From contig ONCQ01000019.1 of the NCBI GenBank assembly GCA_900316355.1, positions 1 through 46,283 of the forward strand: a DNA stretch of 46,283 nt, written 5' to 3'. Positions 1-7,534 of the stretch are shown here, in pieces. The notes beneath the pieces were generated by a model that saw only the letters and a program-made list of their open reading frames with translations, was not told the DNA's origin and searched no databases. Numbering within the stretch: position 1 is the stretch's first letter; every line of letters begins with the position of its first letter. The position numbers were made by a program, and so were the translations under genes. The DNA is from an uncultured Prevotellaceae bacterium. Lineage in GTDB: Bacteria > Bacteroidota > Bacteroidia > Bacteroidales > Bacteroidaceae.

Positions 1-333
1 CGTCATAATGGTATGTGCACGCTGAGCGGTACGGTCCATCATATAGCGCAAGGGCTGCAACACGGCATTGGTCGTTTTAAGACTCGTAATCCGAGACTGG
101 GAGGAGTGGACAAAGATGAGGTTGTTGAGGGCTGGCACGAGTTCACGGCGAGGGTTCTCGGATTCTGCATCCAGCAACCTAGACTTCATCGGTAAGAAAC
201 TCTCAACCTCTAAGCGGTCCAGCTCGGCCTTCACCTTGAGTTCGCGTGAGTATGTCACTCTCATCGGAAACCAAAAGAGGGGGTCACCACACACTTCTGT
301 GTCGCGCCCTAAACAGTCGATATTTTGTTCCAT
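1..333 (-). CDS. UpxY-family transcription antiterminator (partial, 3' end off window)
   Basis: The minus strand is open from an ATG at 331-333 to the left edge (111 residues, no stop). The protein begins MEQNIDCLGRDTEVC, followed by WFPMRVTYSRELKVKAELD, then FLPMKSRLLDAESENPRREL, LVPALNNLIFVHSSQ and LRYMMDRTAQRAHTIMT. This is the NusG N-terminal (NGN) pattern of Bacteroidetes UpxY proteins, which are known to stop premature termination in the leader of capsular polysaccharide operons. The KOW half would lie outside the window. UpxY genes are normally first in their operon, so a polysaccharide locus probably continues to the left (inference). A -7 box (TACCTTTG) lies about 80 nt upstream. The family call rests on motif memory, not alignment. 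Confidence 0.8.
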   Translation of the reverse strand, partial: MEQNIDCLGRDTEVCGDPLFWFPMRVTYSRELKVKAELDRLEVESFLPMKSRLLDAESENPRRELVPALNNLIFVHSSQSRITSLKTTNAVLQPLRYMMDRTAQRAHTIMT

Positions 334-415
334 TCTTATCATGCCGCTCTGATTTCCAGTTGCTTTATGATCAGAATCATCAACTCGAAGCTCTCAATGA
401 GTTCATCGCAGGGCG

Positions 416-423
416 CAAAGGTA
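416..423 (-). promoter_or_regulatory. Candidate -7 box for the UpxY gene
   Basis: The plus strand reads CAAAGGTA, i.e. TACCTTTG on the minus strand, matching the Bacteroidetes -7 consensus TAnnTTTG. No clear TTTG was found at the usual upstream spacing. It would give a leader of about 75 nt, plausible for an antiterminator-controlled operon. Confidence 0.5.
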
Positions 424-483
424 AGGAGAAAAATTGAAACTGTGGATGAATCGTGGAAGGAAATTAAAAATTTCCGAGAAAAT

Positions 484-676
484 TCGTGAGGACGAAAGTC
501 TAAGGACTAAGGACGAAAGACGAAGGACGAAAGACGAAGGACGAAAGACGAAGGACGAAAGACGAAGGACGAAAGACGAAGGACGAAGGTCGAAGGACGA
601 AAGACGAAAGACTAAGGACTAAGGACGAAAGACGAAGGACGAAAGTCGAAGGACGAGAAACGAAGGACGAAAGACG
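484..676. repeat. Minisatellite of AAGGACGAAAGACG-type units
   Basis: About 190 bp of near-perfect short repeats built from GGACGAA and AGACGAA heptamers, with occasional GGACTAA and AGTCGAA variants. It ends directly at the 3' end of the four-helix-bundle gene. It is translatable as RRTKDEG-like repeats, but I regard that reading as a by-product. The region from 424 to 483 shows nothing else. Confidence 0.9.
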
Positions 677-679
677 ATA

Positions 680-1030
680 TTATTTTTTAAGATATTCTAT
701 TAATTTGTATAATTGAGAAGAAATCTCTGTCGCCTGTATTCTTAAATGCTCGAACTGTTCCTGAGAACAGAATCCTCTGTCTAAACACAGGTATAGCATG
801 CTACGTACTTCCGAACAACTGCCTTTTGAAATATTCAAGAAATTAATGTATTTCGCATCGGAACCTGATTCAAATCCCTCTGCTATATTGTTCATAATGC
901 TCACTGCAGCGCGTTGAATCTGATCGCGAAAGCCCCAGTCTTTATTGTCTTCCATCATATCGTAGATGGCATTCACAAAAGACCTGGCATTCTGCCATAC
1001 TGTTAATGATTCAAATTTCCGGCTGGACAT
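680..1030 (-). CDS. Four-helix-bundle protein (23S rRNA intervening-sequence protein type)
   Basis: A complete 116-residue protein beginning MSSRKFESLTVWQNARSFV. Family hallmarks are the N-terminal L-x-VW-x-x-A-RSFV, the central DQIQRAAVSIMNNIAEG and the KGSCSEVRSMLYLC helix. The usual length is 110-125. Such proteins (TIGR02436 / S23-like) form pentameric four-helix bundles and resemble Avd of diversity-generating retroelements, but their cellular role is unsettled and no reverse transcriptase is present here. This is the only intact member of the three or four copies in the window. Minisatellites flank it on both sides, and the sequence upstream of it (1206-1262) recurs at 6722-6778, suggesting the gene and its flanks move or duplicate as a cassette. 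Confidence 0.85.
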   Translation of the reverse strand: MSSRKFESLTVWQNARSFVNAIYDMMEDNKDWGFRDQIQRAAVSIMNNIAEGFESGSDAKYINFLNISKGSCSEVRSMLYLCLDRGFCSQEQFEHLRIQATEISSQLYKLIEYLKK

Positions 1031-1054
1031 GTTGGAGAAGGGGTATTTAAGAAG

Positions 1055-1205
1055 ACAAAGGTCGAAGGTCTAAGGGCGAAGGGTCGAGGGGCGAGAGGCA
1101 AGAGTCGAGGGGCGGGAGTCAAGGGGCGAGAGTCAAGGGGCGAGAGTCAAGGGGCGAGAGTCAAGGGGCGAGGGTCAAGGGTCGAGAGTCGGGAGTCGAG
1201 AGATG
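1055..1205. repeat. Minisatellite of GGGGCGAGAGTCAA-type units
   Basis: Purine-rich tandem repeats. The cleanest part (about 1120-1180) repeats a 14-15-bp unit GGGGCGAGAGTCAA four times, with degenerate GGTCGAGG variants around it. A non-repetitive block (1206-1262, AGATGATTCTCTCCTATCCC onward) follows; it is nearly duplicated at 6722-6778. The gap 1031-1314 holds nothing else that I can see. Confidence 0.85.
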
Positions 1206-1314
1206 ATTCTCTCCTATCCCATTTCCCTGCTTATGTCGCTATACTATTTGTATGTTTGGCTGTAGTCAGCAAAGTTCACTCTGCGCTCGCCCACTCTACC
1301 GGCTGTATACATTT

Positions 1315-1692
1315 CTACAATGCTACGAGCTTGTAGGGATTGGTGATGACATGACGACCGTATTTCTTCAGGAGCGTCAGGACATCGGTACTCTCTTGCT
1401 CGTTTTCCTTCAACCCCGACACCCCAGGAAGGCGTGAGGCGAAGAACGGCCAAAGCTGGGCGGACTTGTACTGCTGATCAAGATTGGGGAAATTGACCAG
1501 AGGCTCGTATTTGTCCTGCGTCTTGTATTCGTCAGAGTAGGAGAATCGCCACTCGTCATCCTCATACGTCAGCACGCCCACCAACAGCGATCTTAGGTAA
1601 AGGTCGAAACGTCCTTTGCTGCCCTTCACTGCCTGCAGGTTGGTCTCGTCACTATCATGCCAGAACAACTTTATTTTTTCGATGATACTCAT
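1315..1692 (-). CDS. HipA N-terminal domain-containing protein (HipS-like)
   Basis: A 125-residue protein starting MSIIEKIKLFWHDSDETNLQ. The start at 1690-1692 is chosen because its ATG overlaps the TGA of the upstream kinase (ATGA, 4 bp) and is preceded by GGGAGGT at good spacing. The core has GRFDLYLRSLLVGVLTYEDD, FSYSDEYKTQ, LVNFPNLDQQYKSAQLWPFF and SRLPG, matching the beta-rich N-terminal subdomain of HipA kinases (a PF13657-type region). In the HipBST systems a separate HipS carries this domain and restrains the kinase HipT; a similar role is inferred here. The gene order is kinase first, unlike HipBST (HipB, HipS, HipT). No HipB-like helix-turn-helix gene is seen next to it. Confidence 0.75.
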   Translation of the reverse strand: MSIIEKIKLFWHDSDETNLQAVKGSKGRFDLYLRSLLVGVLTYEDDEWRFSYSDEYKTQDKYEPLVNFPNLDQQYKSAQLWPFFASRLPGVSGLKENEQESTDVLTLLKKYGRHVITNPYKLVAL

Positions 1693-2735
1693 TGTATTAC
1701 CTCCCATATCGTTTTGTACCTGTAGTCCAGGCACTCGTTTATCATTAACGTCCGCTCTTTTGAAAGCAAGCGGCCAAACTCTTTTCTTATCGTTTCTTTC
1801 ATCCCTGCCAGCATTTCACTACTGAAAAGATGGCGTATCTCATCGCGAGTGATATAGAACTGGCTGTCGTAAATCTCCTTCACCATGCGGAAATGATTCA
1901 GGTCGCCAGCATCCTTCCAACCAAGCTTTGGCTTTGAACTGTCGCTGTATTTCTTCACATAGCGTGCAATATCCTTTTGTTTGATTCGCATCGCCAACTG
2001 CTCGTCGGAAGCGTTCCAGAACAATCCTCTGGCAGTGTCGTAGATGGGCGATAGACGGGCTTTCATCCGCTTGTCGAAAGGCTGGATTACCGCCCAGTTG
2101 TAGTAGTGACGGTCGTTGTTTCCAACCATCGCATCAAAGAGTAATAATTTCACCAAGTCGCCCATGATGGCTTCTTTTTCATCAGGGAAGGCTTTGGCCA
2201 CCGCCTGCTCAACGAACTGCAAGGTGAAGATCTCCCTTGAAAGGTTCGCCTCTTCCACACTTTTCACGAAAGCCTGGTCTTCGAGGTATCCTGCAAATAT
2301 TTCCGCACCATGTGCAAGGGTTTCCTTCTCAACGTCAAGGAAATAGCGGCTCAAAAAACGCAATTGACCGTTGATGATGCCCAATCGCGAGTTGGCCATC
2401 CTGATACCAAACACGCAGCCTAACCTGTTTAGCAGATGCTCTGTAATTGACTCAACAGGATACCATTTGTGGCCGGTCTTAGCAATATACTTGGGCCATG
2501 TCTTCGGATTGTTGCGTCTTACTTTACCGTCGTACTCGTAAATCCTGACAAAACCCTTTGGCGCATCGCCCGAGAGGGTAACATCCTTTACCCAGATGCA
2601 ATCCTTCCTCTTTATCACGGAGATTCCCATTCCGGCCACACTTTGACCGTGGGAATACTTCTCAATTACACTCTGAGGCAGACGGTCAATCTGTTTTGAC
2701 AAATATCTTGACTTGTTCTTCATGCTACCATTCAT
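1689..2735 (-). CDS. HipA-like Ser/Thr kinase (HipA C-terminal domain)
   Basis: A 348-residue protein with the HipA/phosphoinositide-kinase-like catalytic core: YIAKTGHKW (candidate ATP-binding Lys86), catalytic loop GNNDRHYYNW (Asp208, His210, Asn213), and metal-binding Asp233 in IYDTARGLFW. HipA kinases phosphorylate targets such as GltX or other tRNA synthetases and act as toxins; the substrate here is unknown. It lacks the usual N-terminal HipA domain, which is encoded just downstream as a separate gene. Its ATG (2733-2735) overlaps the stop of a 35-codon ORF, and its stop overlaps the start of the HipS-like gene, so the three are probably translationally coupled. A second ATG at 2723 could be the real start. 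It is probably a toxin-antitoxin or defence-type module. Confidence 0.8.
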   Translation of the reverse strand: MNGSMKNKSRYLSKQIDRLPQSVIEKYSHGQSVAGMGISVIKRKDCIWVKDVTLSGDAPKGFVRIYEYDGKVRRNNPKTWPKYIAKTGHKWYPVESITEHLLNRLGCVFGIRMANSRLGIINGQLRFLSRYFLDVEKETLAHGAEIFAGYLEDQAFVKSVEEANLSREIFTLQFVEQAVAKAFPDEKEAIMGDLVKLLLFDAMVGNNDRHYYNWAVIQPFDKRMKARLSPIYDTARGLFWNASDEQLAMRIKQKDIARYVKKYSDSSKPKLGWKDAGDLNHFRMVKEIYDSQFYITRDEIRHLFSSEMLAGMKETIRKEFGRLLSKERTLMINECLDYRYKTIWEVIQ

Positions 2736-2839
2736 ACCTTCCTCATCATTGCTTGCACATCATCCTCAATATCAGGTACGAACATACAGACCGGACGGAA
2801 CGTCACACTGTCAGAAATAATTTTATCTAAGTTGAACAT
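2732..2839 (-). CDS. Small 35-residue leader ORF of the hip-like operon
   Basis: ATG at 2837-2839, stop TGA at 2732-2734. The peptide starts MFNLDKIISDSVTFRPVCMF and ends EDDVQAMMRKV. The stop overlaps the kinase start (ATGA), the same 4-bp arrangement as between kinase and N-domain gene, which argues for real translation. It has no helix-turn-helix, so it is not an obvious HipB antitoxin. It could be a coupling leader peptide, a tiny antitoxin, or the end of a decayed gene. I do not recognise it. Confidence 0.5.
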   Translation of the reverse strand: MFNLDKIISDSVTFRPVCMFVPDIEDDVQAMMRKV

Positions 2840-2871
2840 ATTTCTTTGATTTTTCGTTGAGCGGTTAGGGG

Positions 2872-3251
2872 TTAGCGGTTAGAGGATTCTAACTGCTTTT
2901 GAAAAGAACTTCTTAACCCAGATAACTGCTTACCTATTATACTTATTCTATCTTGTTCGTTGTTAAAGTCATCGTCAGTTATATATCTCAAATCACGAGC
3001 GATGTCAAGTTGGCACAGGACTTCGGTCAATGAGCCATAGACGATTTCTATGAAATGGATTTCTCTTTGACAGAGTATCTTCCAGAGCCTTCGGCAATAT
3101 TTGACGGGATCGAAGTGACAGACCTTCGCAATTGGTCTCCTAGCGCATAAGTCTCCACCTTAGGAGAACTATCGAGCATCTTATACACGCTCTTCACAAG
3201 TTCCTTCGACTCCTTGTAAACCTTCAGATCAAAAAAGGAGAAATTGTCCAT
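2872..3251 (-). pseudogene. Four-helix-bundle protein gene, frameshifted
   Basis: The first part (start 3251) reads MDNFSFFDLKVYKESKELVK ... DQLRRSVTSIPSNIAEGSGR and stops at TAG after KEKSIS. From about 3065 the next frame continues the family perfectly: HFIEIVYGSLTEVLCQLDIA ... and ends at a TAA at 2872-2874. The break is at AAAGAGAAATCC, where relatives usually read KEKIHFIE; restoring one A to the AAA run would repair it. Either this is a real one-base loss in a homopolymer or a sequencing error. This copy belongs to another subgroup of the family (SIPSNIAEGSGR) than the copies at 680 and 6196, so it is not a recent duplicate of them. Confidence 0.8.
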
Positions 3252-3371
3252 GTGGGTTTGTTGAGGGGTTAGAGGTTAGCGGTCTGTTTAGGATGGTTGT
3301 AGTTCAACTGTATTAACGGTTAATACAGATGCTATGAAATAGTTCCGGCCTCCTCAACCGAAAGTCCCTTG

Positions 3372-5978
3372 TTACATTGACAGTTTGTCTACTAGTTTTC
3401 GGCAATGTTGGTTATCACGATCCCTTTCAAGACCCATCCGAGCATATTTTAATGCATTGGGTTCATCTTGCATATTGAGGAATAGCCATGCCAATCTTGA
3501 ACAGTCTTGTGCATTTGCTTCCTTAATTCTTCCCTCCATTTTAATTATAATGGCCTTTATCAAATAATTCTTCGAAAGGTCATCATTCGCTGAATTATCG
3601 GAGTAATACTTGTTTACACGATATGCAGCATAGCTAATCTCATCATAAGAGACGGAGGGCAGATTTACAATTTCTAACAATGCACTACTTTCGCCATCCC
3701 AGTCTTGATTATTATAGCAAATGTCACGCAGTCTTTTCCAAAGATCCAACCTCTTCTTTTGCACTCTCTCTACCTTCAACAATTCACGGTAACATTCTTT
3801 CTCTTTCTCAACGATTCCGAACTTGTTATAAAAAAAAGCAATGTCATTCCATATTTGCGGATATTTAGAAGATAGGTATTCCATAGAAGGAAGCTCATGT
3901 ACAAAATCATCGTATGATTTAATACGGTCTTTAAGGGCTTTAACCTTCTTGGTTATATGTGCTTCTAACGTGGCTTTCCCTCTTGCATTGCCTGCTCCAA
4001 ACTCCATCAACAACTGACGATCACTCATAATTTGAATTTTCATAGGGGATACGTCCAGTTCTTGTAAACCGAATATGGCAGCAGCTAACGGGACACTTAT
4101 AAAGAGGTCATCTTTTCTTTCAGCAATCTCTATTAATGAACTCTTCTCCAACTCATCAATGGTTGCGTCAAAATCCATGTCTTCGTTCTCTGAACGCATA
4201 ATAACTGATTCTAAAGCTATGTACGGTATTAAAGAGTGCCAACTACTAAGGGTAAGAAATACCCGTTTTGCAGCAATGGAGAGTGTAGCATATGTCCGTT
4301 TGAAAAGAGCATCAAGGACCTTGTCCTTTGCTGCCACTATACGTTTAATTTCCGTTGCCTTCCCATTCTTTAATACCTCGCCAAGAATAATCTTTATGAC
4401 ATAAGGATGACCATCAGATTCTTCAATCAAATTATTGATATAGCCCTCTGAAAGTAAATCCACTATTTCCAATCTCTTTGCAGTTGAATCTATTAACTCC
4501 CGACATTGTTCCTCGGTCATACCCTTAACATCCAAAGGGTAATCAGCCTTAAAGTTTCTGTTTAGTCTTGAAGTTATTAATATCTTATTAGGGTTACGTA
4601 TGAAAGTATTCAGCCATTCATATACCTCCACGGGATATGACAATGTCTCAAAGTTGTCGAACACATATAATGCTTTTCCTAAACTATTATTAGTAAGTTC
4701 TTTGGAAAAGTCTTCCACCACTTCTTTTTGTGACTTCCGCTCATTACCTATCTGCTTGAAATACTCCACAGAGATATCTTGCTGATTGATAACAACGGCT
4801 TGAACCTGTTTGGGACCGTCAGGGGTTAAATCAATATCACGCGCACTAAACCAAATGACAATGTCAAAACGATCTGAGTTATGTCGAAGGATGTCGCTAA
4901 TAACATAGAGAGCAAGTGAGGTTTTTCCAATACCACCACGCCCTTTCAGAGTCACTATTGGATAACGATTCTCATCTAATAGGACCTTTCTCAGTTCATC
5001 TTCCAGTTCTGTTCTTTGAATATACTCTTCTTGGCCTATCGGTAAATTAGTAAAACTATTCCCAACCACTGATAACTTAGAACCACCAGTAATGCTATCC
5101 GGCAGTCTCTGGGGTGGCTCTAAATATGCGCTACCATCGCACTTCTCATTCAAATTAAGGTAATAATCGTGTAATTCGAATTGGCGATCTCCGCCAAAAT
5201 TCCCGTTCACAATCAAGAATTTTGTCAATTCAGCATCAGATTTGAGTAGAGGCACAAACCGAGGAGAGTCCGTATATAGATAGACTCCACTTTGAAATTT
5301 ATATTCCCGAGAGCTTTTCAAATAGTCAAACTCCGCCGTCCTATTTGCAAAGCATGAAACACGGTACTTGCCATTCATATTTTGATATAAGTGCGCCCAA
5401 TTTCTTTTAAAGACACTGAAGTTTTCAATAATAGGGGATAAGGCATCTTCTAGTTTTCCTATAACGTTAGAACACTGTGTGGGAGTTATTGAGCCATGTC
5501 CTTTTGTCTTATTTCGAAGTATGCTGAAATTACTAAACCAAATCTTCAATGATGATTTTTTTGATAATGCATTTCCAGCAATTCCCAAAGTATCAAGGCA
5601 GCTGTTAAGATTGCACACAGCATCTAATTGCCAAGTCCCATCATTTAGTTTTGAATTCAACTCGACTATCTCAACATCTCTTACACACCTTGGAAGGTAG
5701 TTTGCAGCACTACCTATTGCAATATCAGTAATAATATCTGCATACACTCCTATTCCATCTGCTCTTACAAGCCTATACTCATATCTATAACGAGTTCTAT
5801 CAACATCATCTTCGATGTTCGCAACTAAAAACAATGTGGCAAACTTGGTTACCATTTCGCCAATGGTCATCAAGTCATAGAAGTAGGCGGTATCGGATTC
5901 GTCTTTCGAAGCTTTTGCTCTTCTCAGCATCTGCTCCAAAGGAATAAAATCAAAAGACAATTTATTCTGCACTTCCAT
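3372..5978 (-). CDS. STAND/NB-ARC-like ATPase with HEPN-like N-terminal motif and TPR-like C-terminus
   Basis: An 868-residue protein. Residues 1-200 carry the motif LRNKTKGHG (155-163), fitting the RxxxxxH active-site pattern of HEPN ribonucleases. The central NTPase has Walker A GRGGIGKTS (346-354), Walker B ALYVFDNFE (436-444), sensor ITSR (468-471) and a DGHPYVI segment near 530 resembling the GLPL box. The C-terminal third (about 650-868) is helical, with TPR-like pairs such as EKECYRELLKVE and EPNALKYARMGLERD. This architecture (effector, STAND ATPase, sensor repeats) matches bacterial NLR-like antiphage proteins, which oligomerise on sensing a ligand and then fire the effector. Function and HEPN assignment are inference. 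It stands alone between repeat-rich gaps and is AT-rich compared with the core genes. Confidence 0.7.
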   Translation of the reverse strand: MEVQNKLSFDFIPLEQMLRRAKASKDESDTAYFYDLMTIGEMVTKFATLFLVANIEDDVDRTRYRYEYRLVRADGIGVYADIITDIAIGSAANYLPRCVRDVEIVELNSKLNDGTWQLDAVCNLNSCLDTLGIAGNALSKKSSLKIWFSNFSILRNKTKGHGSITPTQCSNVIGKLEDALSPIIENFSVFKRNWAHLYQNMNGKYRVSCFANRTAEFDYLKSSREYKFQSGVYLYTDSPRFVPLLKSDAELTKFLIVNGNFGGDRQFELHDYYLNLNEKCDGSAYLEPPQRLPDSITGGSKLSVVGNSFTNLPIGQEEYIQRTELEDELRKVLLDENRYPIVTLKGRGGIGKTSLALYVISDILRHNSDRFDIVIWFSARDIDLTPDGPKQVQAVVINQQDISVEYFKQIGNERKSQKEVVEDFSKELTNNSLGKALYVFDNFETLSYPVEVYEWLNTFIRNPNKILITSRLNRNFKADYPLDVKGMTEEQCRELIDSTAKRLEIVDLLSEGYINNLIEESDGHPYVIKIILGEVLKNGKATEIKRIVAAKDKVLDALFKRTYATLSIAAKRVFLTLSSWHSLIPYIALESVIMRSENEDMDFDATIDELEKSSLIEIAERKDDLFISVPLAAAIFGLQELDVSPMKIQIMSDRQLLMEFGAGNARGKATLEAHITKKVKALKDRIKSYDDFVHELPSMEYLSSKYPQIWNDIAFFYNKFGIVEKEKECYRELLKVERVQKKRLDLWKRLRDICYNNQDWDGESSALLEIVNLPSVSYDEISYAAYRVNKYYSDNSANDDLSKNYLIKAIIIKMEGRIKEANAQDCSRLAWLFLNMQDEPNALKYARMGLERDRDNQHCRKLVDKLSM

Positions 5979-6058
5979 ATTGTTTCTTTATAGACTATAA
6001 TGCTTATACCTGACTTTTTCTATTTAGTTTCTTCTATTCGACAGACAAAGCAGATTAC

Positions 6059-6195
6059 CAAAATTTCGTTCCATGTGATTTATTGTTTGTCGAGGGTCAA
6101 GGGTTAAGAGTCGAGAGTCGAGGGTCAAGGGGCGAGAGGCGGGAGTCGAGGGGCGAGGGTCGGGAGTCTGGAGGCGAGGGGCTAGAGGCGAGGGG
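6059..6195. repeat. Four-helix-bundle gene 5' remnant plus GAGGGTCGAGAG minisatellite
   Basis: The 33 bp at 6059-6091 (CAAAATTTCGTTCCATGTGA onward) are identical to 6618-6650, which contain the start codon and upstream region of the next four-helix-bundle gene. On the minus strand the remnant gives MERNF and then diverges, so only a leader and five codons survive. From 6092 to 6195 there are purine-rich repeats of GGGGCGAGAGGCG/GGGTCGAGAGTC type. The stretch 5979-6058 is non-repetitive and shows no promoter of the usual consensus. Confidence 0.8.
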
Positions 6196-6633
6196 CTAGA
6201 GGCGAGAACGCTTATTATTTTCTATATATGTGATAAGTTTTTTCAAACCACTTGATATGGATTGAGCCTTATCGTGTAGCTCTTTATGTTTATCTGGCGT
6301 ACAGAAACCTAAGTCCTCACAGAGAAATAGCATAGAGCGTACTTCTGAACAACTGCCTTTTGCTATATAGAGGAAATTTACATACTTGGCATCAGATCCG
6401 GATTCATTACCCTCAGCAATATTATTGACCTTGTCGATTTCCTTCGCGCCTCAGCAGTGTCTGAGCGAGCTCACATTGCGTTCGGCTTGGCGTCAATTCA
6501 TTATACTTACAGCTGCCCTCTGAATTTGATCCCGAAATCCGAAGTCCCTACAATTCTGCATCATAGCATAAACATCATTGACAAAGGATCTCGCCTCCTG
6601 CCATACACGCAAATTCTCAAAATTTCGTTCCAT
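6196..6633 (-). pseudogene. Four-helix-bundle protein gene interrupted by a 69-bp insertion
   Basis: Start ATG at 6631-6633. The reading begins MERNFENLRVWQEARSFVND and runs to QIQRAAVSIMN, where a TGA stops it. After 69 foreign bases it resumes as NNIAEGNESGSDAKYVNFLY ... GSCSEVRSMLFLC and ends at TAG 6196-6198. Compared with the intact gene at 680-1030 the two halves join exactly at MN/NIAEG. The inserted DNA is listed separately. Length without the insert is about 120 residues, normal for the family. The two genes are clearly close relatives. Confidence 0.85.
6424..6498. mobile_element. Tiny MITE-like insertion (69 bp) with 3-bp target duplication
   Basis: It sits inside the four-helix-bundle pseudogene. 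The inserted piece (6427-6495) is flanked by ATT on both sides (6424-6426 and 6496-6498), and the junctions form a perfect ATTGAC...GTCAAT inverted pair. Inside, CTCAGCAGTGTCTGAG folds as a 5-bp stem with a 6-nt loop. It is too short to encode anything. The mobile nature is inferred from the clean interruption relative to the intact paralogue. Confidence 0.6.
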
Positions 6634-6650
6634 GTGATTTATTGTTTGTC

Positions 6651-6778
6651 AAGGGTCGAGAGTCGAGGGCCTAGAGGCGAGGGGCGAGAGTCGAGAGTCG
6701 AGAGTCGAGGGGCGAGGGGCGAGAGATGATTCTTTCCTATCACATTTCCCTGCTTATTATATTTGTGTGTTTGGCTGC
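6651..6778. repeat. Purine-rich minisatellite and duplicated flank
   Basis: 6651-6721 repeats GGGTCGAGAGTCGAGGG-like units. 6722-6778 (AGATGATTCTTTCCTATCAC onward to GTGTTTGGCTG) is a near copy of 1206-1262 beside the intact four-helix-bundle gene, with a short deletion. Both copies lie just after the end of an accessory operon, which suggests an insertion preference or shared recombination endpoints. Confidence 0.8.
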
Positions 6779-6829
6779 TGCCAGCAGAAGCTAAAGGCAG
6801 CAGCGAGAAGCCGCTATTTATCTTATCTC

Positions 6830-7534
6830 TTAATTATCATAGACTACATATACTCTTTTTGCGTATCTCATGGCAGAATAATATGTGCATACAAGACAGA
6901 ACACCAATAATGTTCCAATAACCCATACACTACTGTTTATCAAATGCTCAATTCCGAGCTGTTCTTTATCATTCAGAATGCACAGCCCCCAGCATATAAG
7001 CAAGTCAACAATTAGTCCCCCACACAGATTCCGGAAGAAGCCATACGTACAATTAAACTCGAATACCACCGGATTTTCTCTGCAGGTCTCGCGAATCTTT
7101 TCAAATGCCTCACGTGCAGCTTTTCTTCTTGTAAAATAGCCCTTAGGACTATCTCCGTCTGTATAAATCGCATCAATATTTGCTTCTTTAGCCTTCTTTA
7201 GAATTCTCTCCTTGCGCTGTTCAGACAAAATACCACACCTTTTCTTCATCAAATTAACTGCGGGTCTTCCTAGAATGAAGAACATCGGTTTTTCTATTAT
7301 TAGTACAGATATCTCACGAATAGAGGACTGGTAGAAGAACAAAAGTGCGGGTATTATTGCGCCAAAAGATAAAACAACGCCCACTACATATCGAACATTG
7401 TTGAGCTCTGCGGTATATTCCTGAAAGAAATAAACTGCCGCAAGCAAAGGAAAAACAATACTAACTATAGCAGGATTTCTACGTGCCCATTCGTTGTACT
7501 TTCGGTCTCTGTTTTCTTGATTCACTTCACTCAT
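6830..7534 (-). CDS. Membrane protein with four predicted TM segments, last gene of kinase-TPR operon
   Basis: 234 residues starting MSEVNQENRDRKYNEWARRN. Hydrophobic segments lie at about 22-37 (IVSIVFPLLAAVYFF), 48-68 (YVVGVVLSFGAIIPALLFF), 171-187 (CGGLIVDLLICWGLCIL) and 202-219 (VWVIGTLLVFCLVCTYY). A charged soluble loop (about 95-160, RKERILKKAKEANIDAIYTD ... SPKGYFTRRKAAREAF) separates the two hairpins. The start codon overlaps the stop of the TPR gene by 4 bp (ATGA), so it is probably made with it. I do not recognise the family. In a kinase-sensor operon such a protein could be a membrane effector or transducer, but this is only inference. Confidence 0.75.
   Translation of the reverse strand: MSEVNQENRDRKYNEWARRNPAIVSIVFPLLAAVYFFQEYTAELNNVRYVVGVVLSFGAIIPALLFFYQSSIREISVLIIEKPMFFILGRPAVNLMKKRCGILSEQRKERILKKAKEANIDAIYTDGDSPKGYFTRRKAAREAFEKIRETCRENPVVFEFNCTYGFFRNLCGGLIVDLLICWGLCILNDKEQLGIEHLINSSVWVIGTLLVFCLVCTYYSAMRYAKRVYVVYDN

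Noticed and set aside
434-622. Open frame coding RRTKDEG-type repeats beside the four-helix-bundle gene
   Set aside because: It is entirely translated minisatellite without start context or family similarity.
680-1030. Avd protein of a diversity-generating retroelement
   Set aside because: No reverse transcriptase, template repeat or variable target is in the window; the general four-helix-bundle family fits better.
484-1205. Possible CRISPR array
   Set aside because: Units are 7-15 bp, degenerate and contiguous, with no unique spacers and no cas genes.
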